A stretch of DNA of 64,000 nucleotides, taken from the NCBI GenBank assembly GCA_963844625.1, contig CAWJPF010000034.1:124001-188000 (forward strand), written 5' to 3'. Below, piece by piece: positions 7,728 through 17,258 of this stretch (position 1 is the stretch's first letter; each line of letters begins with the position of its first letter). Position numbers and translations under genes: made by a program. The notes below the pieces were generated by a model, which had not been told where the DNA came from, did no database searches, and saw only the letters and a program-made list of their open reading frames with translations. The DNA comes from Palsa-504 sp963844625 (GTDB lineage: Bacteria; Actinomycetota; Actinomycetes; Streptosporangiales; Streptosporangiaceae).

Positions 7728-8288
7728 ATGACCATCACCGACCGTCCCGTCGACAACGGCGTGAACGTCCAGACCCTGCTCGATGCCCGCAACGCGCTGT
7801 CGGCCGCACCGGAAGCGGCGCAGTTCACCTGGCGGGCCAGCTGCACCTGGCGCAACGGCACCCACAGCCACTCCACCGTGGCCGGCTTCGCCGGCCTCGG
7901 CGCCGAGCAGCAGCACCGCACGACATATGAGTTCGACACCGACCACCCCGAATGCTTCGCGTCCGAGGACAACGGCGCCACCCCGGTGGAGTTCGTCCTG
8001 GTCGGCCTGGCAGGCTGCCTGACCGCAGGCGTCGCCGCAGTCGCCCAGCACCGGGGCATCCAGCTCCGCTCGGTCACCGCCACGATCGACGGCGCGATGA
8101 ACATCCTGGGCATCCTCGGCGCCGACCCTGAGGTCCGCAACGGCTTCGAAGCGATCACCGTCCGGTTCGCCATCGACGCCGATGCCTCCCGTGACGACCT
8201 TGAGGCGCTGATCGCCCAGTCACAGAAACGCTCGGCGGTCTTCGACGTCGTGGCCAACCCGACGAACGTGCTCGTCGAACTGGCCTGA
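7728..8288 (+). CDS. OsmC family protein
   Basis: A 186-residue OsmC/Ohr-fold protein. The conserved cysteine is C97 in GLAGCLTAGVAA. The second catalytic cysteine position appears to be serine (QKRSAVFDVV), which separates it from classical OsmC/Ohr peroxidases, so its substrate is uncertain. The start at 7728 has the Shine-Dalgarno AAAGGAGA. It stands alone, convergent with the long minus-strand operon. Confidence 0.85.
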   Translation: MTITDRPVDNGVNVQTLLDARNALSAAPEAAQFTWRASCTWRNGTHSHSTVAGFAGLGAEQQHRTTYEFDTDHPECFASEDNGATPVEFVLVGLAGCLTAGVAAVAQHRGIQLRSVTATIDGAMNILGILGADPEVRNGFEAITVRFAIDADASRDDLEALIAQSQKRSAVFDVVANPTNVLVELA

Positions 8289-8355
8289 GCCGGACGACCG
8301 CGGTCAGCTGGGGGCCGCCGCGCAGGCGCCCGGGCAGCGGACCTGGGTTACGCGA

Positions 8356-9942
8356 TCATCGCGCGGGGCCTGCGCTGATGTCGGGAGCCGCGGTAGGAGG
8401 ACGGCGCCTGCAGAGGGGGCGGCCCGATGTGCACAGGTCGCGCAGCATTGCCTCCGCTTCGTCGGTCTCAGATGCCATGCCAAAGACGTAGCGGTCGGGG
8501 CGGAGAACCGCGAAGCGGCCGCCGCGTTCTTCGAACCATTTCGCCAGATGATCTGAGGTCGCAATGAGCCCGGTACCGTGCTTCGCGGGCATTTCGCCGA
8601 CGGCAACGACGGGAACATCTATTTCCGCCGCGGCTGCGCTAATAGCGGGGGCTGCGTCGTTGGTGGCGACGACAGCGACGTCCGGGGGGACGAGATCGTC
8701 GAACAGCGCAACGTGCCCTTGGCCGGACCGGATTGTCGGCTGGGGAAACAGCTCACCGGCCGCGGTCGTGCCGCTGAATAGCCCGCCTTCGAGCGGTGGC
8801 AGGCCCTGGAACGTCGTTCGCGGCAGTTCGCCGGTCAACGCTGCGCGCCTGAGCCGTTGGTCACGCTCTGCTGCAGCGGCCGGGTCGAGCGTGCAGATCT
8901 CACGCCCGGCGTGGACGGCCATGTTGATGATCCGCGTGACGTGCGGTCGGCGCTCGGCCTCGTAGCTTTCTAGGAGGGGCTCAGTCCGGCCACCGCGCGT
9001 TGCCGCGGCGATCTTCCAGATGAGGTTCTGTACGTCCCGGATGCCGTGGCAAAGTCCCTGGCCGAGAAAGGGAGGTGTCTGGTGCGCGGCGTCGCCAGCC
9101 AGAAACACCAGGCCGTCGCGCCAGCGCTCGGCGATCAGGGAGTGGAAGCGGTACACCGATGCCCGCAGGAGCTCGACCTCGTCGAGGGACACCCACGGCT
9201 GCAGCAGGGCGCGGATGACGTCGGGCTGCTGCATCTGCTCGGGCGTTTCGCCGGGCAGGAGCATGAACTCCCACCGGTGGTGCCGTCCCGGGCCCGGGAC
9301 GCGTGTCGAGGGCCTGCGCGGATCGCAGAACATCTCCGATTCGTTGGGGCGGCCGAGTTCACGGTCGCAGAGCAGGTCGATCACCAGCCATGGCTCGTCG
9401 AATCCGTCGTCCAGCAGGCGGATCCCGACGCTGTCGCGGATGAAACTCGAGGCCCCGTCCGCCGCGATAAGGTGGCGGCCGGAAACCTCGCCCTGACGGC
9501 CCGTGGCTACTTCTCGGGTCGTAACCGTGACATGGTCTGCGTGCTGCTTGACCGTCACGACCTCGACACCCAATTGCAGACGGACCGCCCGGTAGCGGTT
9601 CAGCCCGGCTCGCAGGAGCTTCTCGAGGGTGGGTTGGTAGAACAGGTAGTGCGCGTCCCAGCCGTATAGCTGGTCGTCGGGCCAGTCGTGGACCCGGATC
9701 GGCTGTCCGTCAGCGCCGTAGAATGTGCTGCGCTTCCACACGCGGGTTTCCGGGAGTATGTCGCGGGCGATCTGGGCCTGCTGGAGGATGCGCATGATGT
9801 GCGCATCGAAATGGATAGCGCGCGGCAGTTCGAAGACGTCGGTTGCACGTTCCAGGACGGACACCGACAGGCCTGCGGCGCCGGCCAGATTCCCGGCCAC
9901 GGCCCCGACCGGCCCGCAGCCGACGATGATCAGGTCTCGCAA
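8356..9942 (-). CDS. FAD-dependent aromatic-ring monooxygenase (MhpA-like)
   Basis: A 528-residue class A flavin monooxygenase. It has the N-terminal dinucleotide-binding motif VGCGPVGAVAG, the FAD ribityl motif GDAAHQTPPFLGQGLCHGI around the middle, and a C-terminal thioredoxin-like extension typical of MhpA and phenol hydroxylases. It would hydroxylate a phenolic or related ring using NAD(P)H and O2. The likely start is TTG at 9942, 11 bp after the preceding stop, consistent with coupling. It is the last gene of the operon. The exact substrate is unknown. Confidence 0.85.
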   Translation of the reverse strand: MRDLIIVGCGPVGAVAGNLAGAAGLSVSVLERATDVFELPRAIHFDAHIMRILQQAQIARDILPETRVWKRSTFYGADGQPIRVHDWPDDQLYGWDAHYLFYQPTLEKLLRAGLNRYRAVRLQLGVEVVTVKQHADHVTVTTREVATGRQGEVSGRHLIAADGASSFIRDSVGIRLLDDGFDEPWLVIDLLCDRELGRPNESEMFCDPRRPSTRVPGPGRHHRWEFMLLPGETPEQMQQPDVIRALLQPWVSLDEVELLRASVYRFHSLIAERWRDGLVFLAGDAAHQTPPFLGQGLCHGIRDVQNLIWKIAAATRGGRTEPLLESYEAERRPHVTRIINMAVHAGREICTLDPAAAAERDQRLRRAALTGELPRTTFQGLPPLEGGLFSGTTAAGELFPQPTIRSGQGHVALFDDLVPPDVAVVATNDAAPAISAAAAEIDVPVVAVGEMPAKHGTGLIATSDHLAKWFEERGGRFAVLRPDRYVFGMASETDEAEAMLRDLCTSGRPLCRRRPPTAAPDISAGPAR

Positions 9943-9952
9943 GTGAATCGGG

Positions 9953-10525
9953 CTATCCGCGAGTGATGCCGAGATGGCTGTAGAGGGGGTCGTCGGCCCC
10001 GAACTGTCCTTTCAGGAGCTTGGCCTCGTCGAGGCCGGCCAGGTCCCAGTAGGCCGGCGAGGCGGGTTCCACTCGGCTCCAGTCGAAGACGACACGGCGC
10101 GCGGCGATGGCCCAGCGTCCGTCGCGATATGCGAATTTGTCCAGGTAACGGCCGCCGATCCGGGACTGTGTCTGGCCGCTGTCCTCGTCCCGCACGACGA
10201 CCGCGATGTGGTAGCTCTCGACGTCAGCCTCATCGCCGGCCAGATCGATGAGGACGTTGGAGATGAAGTGCCACAGGCAGGTGACCGGGGCGGCTGAGTC
10301 GGGCGAGATCATGGAGGCGTTGAGGATGAAGTCGGCAGCCGGGCCGGAATGGCCCTCGTGATCCTCGGTCGCTCCCCCGTGGTAGCAGGCGAGCGCCAGC
10401 TTGATGTCGCGGCGATCTCCGGCCCGAGCACGGCGGTAGAGAACCTCGGTGATCTGCTGCTTGGCGATCAGCGCGGTGATCGCCGCTTCGTCGGGCAGGT
10501 GCGCGGTGGAGCCGTCGGCGGTCAT
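9953..10525 (-). CDS. SnoaL-like/NTF2-fold protein 1
   Basis: A 190-residue protein of the SnoaL-like polyketide-cyclase/NTF2 superfamily. The pattern of N-terminal helices, then HFISNVLIDLAGDEADVESYHIAVVV and GGRYLDKFAYRDGRWAIAARRVVFDW, is characteristic. The start ATG at 10525 follows GGAGGAAAC and overlaps the stop of the next upstream gene (ATGA). Such proteins act as dehydratases, isomerases or small subunits of ring-modifying enzymes. It is paired with a second SnoaL-like protein. Confidence 0.75.
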   Translation of the reverse strand: MTADGSTAHLPDEAAITALIAKQQITEVLYRRARAGDRRDIKLALACYHGGATEDHEGHSGPAADFILNASMISPDSAAPVTCLWHFISNVLIDLAGDEADVESYHIAVVVRDEDSGQTQSRIGGRYLDKFAYRDGRWAIAARRVVFDWSRVEPASPAYWDLAGLDEAKLLKGQFGADDPLYSHLGITRG

Positions 10526-10989
10526 GTTTCCTCCAGGTCTGCGTCCGGGGTCGCCGGGCTCGAGCTTGACCAGTCGTACACCACCTGCCGGCTGCTCAGC
10601 AGCCACCGTCCGCCCACCTGCTCGCAGCGATCCAGGTAACGGCCGCCGACGTGCACGTCGAACGAGCCCGAGCTGAGCACCAGCCGGTGGTAGGCCAGGT
10701 GGTATGACTCGACGCGCGCGCTGTCCGGCGTGTCGAAGTGGATGAGGACGTTGGAGACGGTGTGGCGCTGCGTCCCGTAGCGGTCGTCTTGATAGTTGTG
10801 CGTCCGCAGGTAGTCGGCGAAGTCTTCGATCGTGCCGTCGAAGATGCCGTGCGTATCGCGTGACCCCGGGACATGCTCGACCAGGATCGCGTCCGGGTCC
10901 TTGGCATCGGCGGCCCGGCCCCGGCGGGCGAGGAGTTCCTCGATGCGCTGCCTGGCCAGCAGTTCGCGGAGCGCGCCTTCGCTGGTCAT
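10522..10989 (-). CDS. SnoaL-like/NTF2-fold protein 2
   Basis: A 155-residue paralogue of the neighbouring SnoaL-like protein. It shares the layout VSNVLIHFDTPDSARVESYHLAYHRLVL and GGRYLDRCEQVGGRWLLSSRQVVYDW. The ATG at 10989 overlaps the upstream VOC gene stop and its own stop overlaps the next start, both as ATGA. Two adjacent NTF2-fold proteins may form a hetero-oligomer, which is an inference. Confidence 0.75.
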   Translation of the reverse strand: MTSEGALRELLARQRIEELLARRGRAADAKDPDAILVEHVPGSRDTHGIFDGTIEDFADYLRTHNYQDDRYGTQRHTVSNVLIHFDTPDSARVESYHLAYHRLVLSSGSFDVHVGGRYLDRCEQVGGRWLLSSRQVVYDWSSSSPATPDADLEET

Positions 10990-12242
10990 TCCCACGGGCC
11001 GAGGAATTGCTGGCCGCCGAACACGTCGGCTGGCGCATCGACGAGTTCCGGCCAGCCTGCCGCGGGTTCGGAGACTGTTGGTGGCGCGGGCTCCGCCGGT
11101 GCGCACTGCTGCTGGTAGTAGTACAGCTGGACGAGGTTGCCGTCTGGGTCGCGCAGGTGCGTGACGTAGTCGAAGCCCGGCAGCAGGGCGGCCGGTACGG
11201 CGACCTCCTCGGCGCCCCTGGCGAGCATGTGCGCCACCGCGGCTCGCAGCTGGCGGTAATTGGCGAGCCGGAACCCGAGCGCCAGCGAATCCAGGTGACC
11301 GGGGAGCTGCAGCGCACTCCGCAGACCGGTCTCGTACAGGGCGAGGTTGTGGTGGTCGGCGGCCGCGCTGAGCATGACCCCGCGGTGCCCGTTCCACTCG
11401 ACCGAGGTCCGTTCTGTGAAGCCGAGTATGTCCCGGTAGAACCGGGTGGCCCGCTCAAGGTCTTCGACGAAGAGGCTGACCGGGCCGATCCCGACGATCT
11501 TGAACGGTCGTGTCATCATGACCCCGTCGACCGGGTAAGACGGCGAGTTCGCCGGGGCGGGCCGATGGCCCGAGGCAATGGCGGTACCTGCGCGCAGCGC
11601 GTTTTCGACCTCGGTGGCCTCGGCTGGCTGCGGCAGGCCGGGCCGCTCGAACAGGACGCCCGACCACATCTGGGGCGGCTTGCTCAGGCCGTCCCAGCCG
11701 ATCTGCTCCATGCCGTAGTAAAGCTCGTTGATGTGCCCTTCCGGGTCGAACAGGTACGTGTGCCAGTTCGATCCCGGCATGTCGCGGCCCGCGCGGAGCA
11801 GGTGCTGGCCTTGCTCGCAGATCCACGCGTCGCCGTTCACGACCTCGGCCAGGCTGCCGACCTGCCAGGTGATCTGGTTGATGGAGGCTCCGGCAGAGCC
11901 GTTGGCTTGCCCGACCCAGTCCCAGACCTTCTGGCTGATCAGTACCAGCTGGTGGTGATCGCTGCCGAATCGCGTGAAGTGCAGCAGTTTCTCGTTCGGG
12001 GACAGCGACGCCTGCTCCTCGGCAGGCAGCCGCGACGGCATCTTGCCGGACTGGTCGGAGATGATCAGCCCCAGGCCGTCGACGTAGAAGTCGAGCATCG
12101 CGTCGACGTTGCGGCAGTTGTATCCGAAGTGCCCCAGCCGGCGGATCTTGAACGGGCGCGGCAGCCGCACGCCTCCCACGTCGTATCCGGAACCCGCCGG
12201 CACCATGTCCTGCCGGGCGGCGGAACGTGAGACTGTGGTCAT
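10986..12242 (-). CDS. Two-domain VOC (glyoxalase/extradiol dioxygenase-like) protein
   Basis: A 418-residue protein with two vicinal-oxygen-chelate modules, about residues 35-190 and 265-385. In the first, candidate metal ligands are the His in LGHFGYNC, a His in SDHHQLVL and the Glu in INELYYG. The second lacks the first histidine (IGPVSLFV), so it may be structural. This resembles ring-cleavage extradiol dioxygenases. Its position between an FAH-type hydrolase and a flavin hydroxylase supports a ring-opening role. The start ATG at 12242 overlaps the preceding stop. Confidence 0.75.
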   Translation of the reverse strand: MTTVSRSAARQDMVPAGSGYDVGGVRLPRPFKIRRLGHFGYNCRNVDAMLDFYVDGLGLIISDQSGKMPSRLPAEEQASLSPNEKLLHFTRFGSDHHQLVLISQKVWDWVGQANGSAGASINQITWQVGSLAEVVNGDAWICEQGQHLLRAGRDMPGSNWHTYLFDPEGHINELYYGMEQIGWDGLSKPPQMWSGVLFERPGLPQPAEATEVENALRAGTAIASGHRPAPANSPSYPVDGVMMTRPFKIVGIGPVSLFVEDLERATRFYRDILGFTERTSVEWNGHRGVMLSAAADHHNLALYETGLRSALQLPGHLDSLALGFRLANYRQLRAAVAHMLARGAEEVAVPAALLPGFDYVTHLRDPDGNLVQLYYYQQQCAPAEPAPPTVSEPAAGWPELVDAPADVFGGQQFLGPWE

Positions 12243-13114
12243 GGTCCGGTCACCTTGGCCTCTCGGATGATGGGGTTGCGCAGCAGGCCGACGTTTTCGA
12301 TCTCCACCTCGACGACATCGCCGGTTTTCATGAACAGCGGAGGCGTCTGCCGGGCGCCGACACCGCCCGGCGTCCCGGTGACGATCACGTCGCCGGGACG
12401 CAGTTCGCACATCGTCGAAAGATAGTTGATCAGCCGTGGGATACCGAAGATCATCTCGCCGATCTGGGCCTGCTGCATCGTTTTACCGTTGAGACGGGTG
12501 ATCAGCTGTGCGGTCTCGATTGCGGGCACCTCATCTTTCGTGGTCATCCACGGCCCGAACGCGCCGGTCTGGGCGAAGTTCTTGCCCGAGGTGATCTGAG
12601 CGGTATGTCGTTGCCAGTCACGCACCGAGGCGTCGTTGAAGCACGAGTAGCCGGCGATGACGTCGTACGCCTCCGATTCGGGTACGTGCCGGGCGCGGGT
12701 CCCGATGACGACCGCGAGTTCTCCTTCGTAGTCGAGTCTGTCCGACACGAGCGGCTGCACGATCGGCTCCTCGTGACCGCACAGGCTGCCGGAAGCCCTG
12801 AGGAACCATGGCGGCCAGGAGGGCTGCTCCCAGCTGCCTTCCTCAACGTGAGTGCGGTAGTTCAGCGCTGTGCACCAGACTGCGTGGGGCTCGGGAACGG
12901 GCGGCAGGAACCGGATCGTCGCCGGATCGAGGCGGTCACCGATCGTCCGGCTCTGCTTCTCGATGTCGGCGAGGGCGTCCGGCCCGAGTTCGAGGAGCTG
13001 ACGCAGGTTCGCCAGGATCCCCGGGCCGAGATGCCTGAGGTCGATGATCGAGCCGTCGTGGTCGCGGATCCCGACCGAGGGTCCGCCGGCGGTCTCGATG
13101 GAGGCAATTTTCAC
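12239..13114 (-). CDS. Fumarylacetoacetate hydrolase family protein
   Basis: A 291-residue FAH-fold enzyme. Family motifs include NYRTHVEEG, DYEGELAVVIG (acidic metal ligands), GYSCFNDASVRDWQ and RPGDVIVTGTPGGVGA. Members hydrolyse or decarboxylate C-C bonds in ring-cleavage products. The start is GTG at 13114, overlapping the upstream ABC ATPase stop by one base (TAGTG). Confidence 0.9.
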   Translation of the reverse strand: MKIASIETAGGPSVGIRDHDGSIIDLRHLGPGILANLRQLLELGPDALADIEKQSRTIGDRLDPATIRFLPPVPEPHAVWCTALNYRTHVEEGSWEQPSWPPWFLRASGSLCGHEEPIVQPLVSDRLDYEGELAVVIGTRARHVPESEAYDVIAGYSCFNDASVRDWQRHTAQITSGKNFAQTGAFGPWMTTKDEVPAIETAQLITRLNGKTMQQAQIGEMIFGIPRLINYLSTMCELRPGDVIVTGTPGGVGARQTPPLFMKTGDVVEVEIENVGLLRNPIIREAKVTGP

Positions 13115-14253
13115 TAGCTGTTCCTTTCATCGCCAGGCACGGCGGCTGCTCGGTGACGGCGCGGGCTCTCTTGTCCTGCCGGAGCTGCCGTCGCCGTCGG
13201 TGGAGAGGCTGACGCTGCGGTCATCCGCGCGAACAAGGTCGTGCCGGACAGGCTGGGGTCTGCGTTTGTCACGTGACAGGCCACGCCGTGGCCGTCCGCG
13301 CGGATCTGCAGTTCGGGCTTCTTGTCGGCGCAAATCGGGATGGCCAGAGCGCAGCGCGGGTGGAAGGGGCAGCCACTGGGCACGTCGACGGCCGAGGGCG
13401 GATCGCCGCTGAGAACGACACGGCTCCGGGCGCGCTGCGCGAGCGGGTCCGGAGCGGGCGAAGCCGACACCAGGGCGGCGGTGTAGGGGTGCCGGTACTG
13501 TCGCGCGACCGCCTCAGCGCTGCCCACCTCGACAATCGAGCCGAGGTACATGACGGCGATCCTGTCGCTCACCGCCTCGACCACACCGAGGTCGTGGGAG
13601 ACGAACAGGTACGCCACGCTGAACTCGCGCTGCAGGTCACGCAGCAGCGCGAGAACCTGCGCACGGGTCGAGACGTCGAGCCCGGACACCGGCTCGTCGC
13701 AGAAGACGAGGCGCGGCCGGGTGACCAGGGCGCGCGCTATCACGATCCGCTGGCGCTGTCCGCCGGACAACGCCCGGGGCAGGCGGCTCATCACCTCGGG
13801 CTCGAGCCCGACACGACCGAGGATCTCGACGATTTTCTCTCGCTGTTCGGCCACGCTCGTCGAGCCGTTGATCCGCAGCGGCTCGCCGATGCTGCGTCCC
13901 ACGGTCCAGCGCGGATCCAGTGCCGAGTACGGGTCTTGGAAGATCACGGTCATCGCGGCGCGCAGCCGTCGCAGCTCTCCGGGCGAAGCGCCGCGAAGAT
14001 CCCGGCCGTCGAACCGGATGTCACCGCTGTCCGCCTCGATCATGCGCAACGCGAGCCGGCCGAGCGTCGACTTACCAGACCCCGATTCACCGACAATGCC
14101 AAGGGTCTGGCCCGCGGGGAGGTCGAAGCTCACATCGGTCACGGCGCGGACCACGCCGCGCGGGCGCCCGAGGACGGTACGCCGGCCGGCGAAGGCCCGG
14201 GTGAGCTCACGGACGGCCAGCAGCGGGACGGAAGGGCTCTCGGGTCCGTTCAT
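13114..14253 (-). CDS. Oligopeptide-type ABC transporter ATP-binding protein (OppF/DppF-like)
   Basis: A 379-residue ABC ATPase. It has Walker A GESGSGKST, signature LSGGQRQRI, Walker B LVFCDEP and the C-terminal oligopeptide-transporter extension with a cysteine-containing segment (CPFHPRCALAIPIC). It is the second ATPase of the importer. Start ATG at 14253, overlapping the preceding stop as ATGA. Confidence 0.92.
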   Translation of the reverse strand: MNGPESPSVPLLAVRELTRAFAGRRTVLGRPRGVVRAVTDVSFDLPAGQTLGIVGESGSGKSTLGRLALRMIEADSGDIRFDGRDLRGASPGELRRLRAAMTVIFQDPYSALDPRWTVGRSIGEPLRINGSTSVAEQREKIVEILGRVGLEPEVMSRLPRALSGGQRQRIVIARALVTRPRLVFCDEPVSGLDVSTRAQVLALLRDLQREFSVAYLFVSHDLGVVEAVSDRIAVMYLGSIVEVGSAEAVARQYRHPYTAALVSASPAPDPLAQRARSRVVLSGDPPSAVDVPSGCPFHPRCALAIPICADKKPELQIRADGHGVACHVTNADPSLSGTTLFARMTAASASPPTATAAPAGQESPRRHRAAAVPGDERNS

Positions 14254-15290
14254 GCGCCGATTCCTGTCAGGCTCAGCTCATCCGAACGCACGCATCGCGC
14301 AGTTCGGCTCTCACCGGCGTCGCGCAACGGCGGCAGCGACTCGACGCAACCCGGGACCTGCGCATAGGGGCAGCGCGGCGCGAACCGGCAGCCGGGCGGG
14401 AAGCTCCCGGCACGCGGCGGCTGCCCCGGGATGCCGACCATCTGGCCGGCCACGCCGATGCGCGGCAGACCGAGGAGCAGACGCTCGGTGTAAGGATGTT
14501 TCGGGTGGTAGAAGAGCTGCTGGGTGTCAGCCTGCTCGACAATCTGGCCGGCGTACATCACCGCGACCCGGTCGCACACTTCGGCCACAACTCCAAGGTC
14601 GTGGGTCGTGATGATGGTCGACATGTGGAGTTCGGAGGCCAGCTGCCGGATCAGCTCGAGGATCTGCGCCTGGGTGGTGGCGTCTAGCGCGGTCGTCGGT
14701 TCGTCAGCGATGAGGACCTTCGGCTCACACGCGATCGCCATCGCGATCATCACCCGCTGTCGCATCCCCCCGCTCAGCTGGTGCGGGTACGCATCGATGC
14801 GCCGGCCTGGATCGCCGATGCCGACTAGGGCGAGCAGTTCCAGGGCCCGCCGTCGTGCGGCGGAACGCCCGAGGCCGGTGTGGCGTCGCAGCACCGAGAC
14901 GATCTGGTACCCGGTCGTGAACGCGGGATCCAGCGACGTCATCGGGTCCTGAAAGATCATCCCGATCTCGCTGCCCCGCACGGAGCGCATCTCCCGCTCG
15001 GACAGGCTGAGCAGGTCACGTCCGAACAGGCGCACCGAACCCTCGACGATCCGGGCGCTCCTGGCATCGAGCAGGCGCATGATCGCCAGGCTCGTCATCG
15101 ACTTGCCGGAGCCGGATTCGCCGACCACCCCGAGAATCTCTCGCCGGGCGAGCGCCAGGCCCGCGCCTGTCACGACCGGGACCTGCCCGTGGCGGCCCAC
15201 GAGCGCGACCGTGAGTGCCTCGACCTCCAGCGCCAGCATGGTACCGCTGCCCGGGGTCATGGGCGTGTTGCCTGCTGCTGCCGGGCGCAT
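14250..15290 (-). CDS. Oligopeptide-type ABC transporter ATP-binding protein (OppD/DppD-like)
   Basis: A 346-residue ABC ATPase with Walker A GESGSGKSM, signature LSGGMRQRV, Walker B VLIADEP and the C-terminal extension (CRFAPRCPYAQVPGC). I placed the start at the ATG at 15290, which overlaps the upstream permease stop as TGATG. It pairs with the OppF-like ATPase to energise import. Confidence 0.92.
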   Translation of the reverse strand: MRPAAAGNTPMTPGSGTMLALEVEALTVALVGRHGQVPVVTGAGLALARREILGVVGESGSGKSMTSLAIMRLLDARSARIVEGSVRLFGRDLLSLSEREMRSVRGSEIGMIFQDPMTSLDPAFTTGYQIVSVLRRHTGLGRSAARRRALELLALVGIGDPGRRIDAYPHQLSGGMRQRVMIAMAIACEPKVLIADEPTTALDATTQAQILELIRQLASELHMSTIITTHDLGVVAEVCDRVAVMYAGQIVEQADTQQLFYHPKHPYTERLLLGLPRIGVAGQMVGIPGQPPRAGSFPPGCRFAPRCPYAQVPGCVESLPPLRDAGESRTARCVRSDELSLTGIGA

Positions 15291-16204
15291 CAGGGAGCCC
15301 CCTGGCCGGAGGTGATATCGCCCAGGGCGTCGGCGATAACCGATATGCACAGAACCAGCAGCATGATCATCAGCCCTGGCTCGATGGTCAGCTGCGGTGA
15401 GGAGTTGAGAAGATCCGCTGCGGTGGACAGCATGGTGCCCAGGCTCGCCTGCGGTGGCTGCACGCCGAGCCCGAGGTAGCTCAACGCCGCCTCGGCGAGA
15501 ATGCCGAACGCGAAGGTCGTCGAGGTCAGCGCGATCAGCGGAGCGGCGACATTCCCGAAGACATGTGTTATTACCATCTTCGCGGTGCGCTGCCCCATCG
15601 AGCGACTCGCCTCGATGTAGCTCTCGCCCGCCACCGTGGCCGCCGCGGCCCGCGATACTCGGTAGAACGTCGGGGAGAAAGCGATGCCGACGGCGATCAT
15701 CGCGAAGGTGAGCTGTCGGCCGAGCGCGGCCACGAAGGCGATCGCGAGGATCAGCGCCGGGATGCTCTGGAGGCAGTCGAAGGCCCGGCTGACGACGGCG
15801 TCCACGATCCGGCCGCTGCGGAATCCGGTGAGCAGCCCCACCGGGACACCGATGATGACGCCGGTCACGGTGGCCAGCAGCGCCGCCCACAAAGAGATTC
15901 TGGTCGCGGCCAGGATCCGCGCCAGTTCGTCGCGTCCGAGCTGGTCGGTGCCCAGCAGGTGCCCCCAGCTGGGCCCGCGGAGCGGGACCTGCAAGTTCAC
16001 GAGGTCCGGAGCCGGCAACGGGAGGAGCGGGGACAGCAACGAGGCCAGCACGGTGAGCCCAAGGACGACCAAGGCGACCAGCGCCCCGCGGTGGCGGGCA
16101 AAAGAGCGCCAGGCGCCCGCCCGGCCCGCCTGCCCGGCATCGTCGACCGGCGCACCCCCGCCGGGCGAAGGCGCTACGGTAACCCCGAAGCCGTCCGCGA
16201 TCAT
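15290..16204 (-). CDS. ABC transporter permease (DppC-like)
   Basis: A 304-residue membrane permease. After an N-terminal cytoplasmic stretch come an initial helix (ALVALVVLGLTVLASLL), the sequence GTDQLGRDELARIL typical of DppC/OppC, and the binding-protein-dependent transport EAA-like loop (ASRSMGQRTAKMVITHV). About six helices. It overlaps the genes on both sides. Confidence 0.9.
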   Translation of the reverse strand: MIADGFGVTVAPSPGGGAPVDDAGQAGRAGAWRSFARHRGALVALVVLGLTVLASLLSPLLPLPAPDLVNLQVPLRGPSWGHLLGTDQLGRDELARILAATRISLWAALLATVTGVIIGVPVGLLTGFRSGRIVDAVVSRAFDCLQSIPALILAIAFVAALGRQLTFAMIAVGIAFSPTFYRVSRAAAATVAGESYIEASRSMGQRTAKMVITHVFGNVAAPLIALTSTTFAFGILAEAALSYLGLGVQPPQASLGTMLSTAADLLNSSPQLTIEPGLMIMLLVLCISVIADALGDITSGQGAP

Positions 16205-17145
16205 GACCGGCTCGCCTTCGGCGCGAGGTAGTGACAGGCCACGTCGGCCAGGAGGTTGGCGACCATCACGATGCCCGCGGTCACGAGCACCACCCCCAGG
16301 ACGGTGGGGATATCAGAGTCAATCGCGGCCTGCACGGCGATCGAACCGATTCCCTGCATGCCGAACACGGGCTCTATCACCGCGGCTACCCCTATCAGGC
16401 GCCCGAGCTGCAGGCCGAGCAGCGTCACGGCGGGGACGAGCGCATTTTTGGCCAGGCGAGTCCACAGCAAGGTGCGCTCGGGCAGGCCGCCGGCCCGGGC
16501 CGTGCGGATGTAGTCCTGCCCGGCGACCGAGATCGCAGAGGCGCGGGTCAGCCGGTAGAGCGAGCAGATCTGCGGCAATGACAGGGCGAGCACGGGCAGC
16601 ACGAGGTGCTGGGCGTCGGACGGCACGTTGGCGGTGATCGTCAGCGGGCCCGAGCCCGGCAGCACGTGCAGTTTCTGGCTCAGGATCAGGATCAGCAGAA
16701 GCCCGACCCAAAATTCCGGCATGGACAGGCCTCCGCCCGCGACGGCGCTGGCCAGGCGGTCGAACCGGCCCCCGGCCCGCATACCCGCGTACAGGCCGCA
16801 CGGTATGGCGACCAATGCCGTGAGGATCAGCGCCGACAGGACGAGCGCCGCGGTAATCGGGATGCCTTCGGCGATCTTCGTGACAACCGGGACGCCGCCG
16901 TACCAGGAGCGTCCAAGGCTTCCGTGAAAGAGCTGGCTGAGCCAGGTTCCGTACTGGTGCAAGAGGGTCTGGTCCAGTCCCAGCTGCTGCCGCAACGCGC
17001 GAACAGATGCCGGCGTCGCCCCAGGGCCGAGGATCACGGCGGCCGGATCGGTCGGGGAGACCGAGGTCAGCGCGAACACCACGAAACTGACTACCAGCAG
17101 GAGCAGCGGCAGGAGGGCGATGCGCCGCCCGATCATGCTCAGCAT
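16201..17145 (-). CDS. ABC transporter permease (DppB-like)
   Basis: A 314-residue membrane permease of the DppB/OppB type. The N-terminal helix is IALLPLLLLVVSFVVFALTSVSPTDPA, the EAA-like loop is RTARAGGLPERTLLWTRLAKNAL, and there are six predicted helices. Its stop overlaps the DppC-like start. A 113-bp gap separates it from the binding-protein gene. Confidence 0.9.
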   Translation of the reverse strand: MLSMIGRRIALLPLLLLVVSFVVFALTSVSPTDPAAVILGPGATPASVRALRQQLGLDQTLLHQYGTWLSQLFHGSLGRSWYGGVPVVTKIAEGIPITAALVLSALILTALVAIPCGLYAGMRAGGRFDRLASAVAGGGLSMPEFWVGLLLILILSQKLHVLPGSGPLTITANVPSDAQHLVLPVLALSLPQICSLYRLTRASAISVAGQDYIRTARAGGLPERTLLWTRLAKNALVPAVTLLGLQLGRLIGVAAVIEPVFGMQGIGSIAVQAAIDSDIPTVLGVVLVTAGIVMVANLLADVACHYLAPKASRS

Positions 17146-17258
17146 GGCGCGGGCCGGTACGGGGGTGCCGCCGCGCGCACCGCCAGGTTGTCAGATCCGT
17201 GCACGGAGTCCTCCGTCGATGACGATGGCGACGCGGGCGGCGTGTGCACGTGGGACTG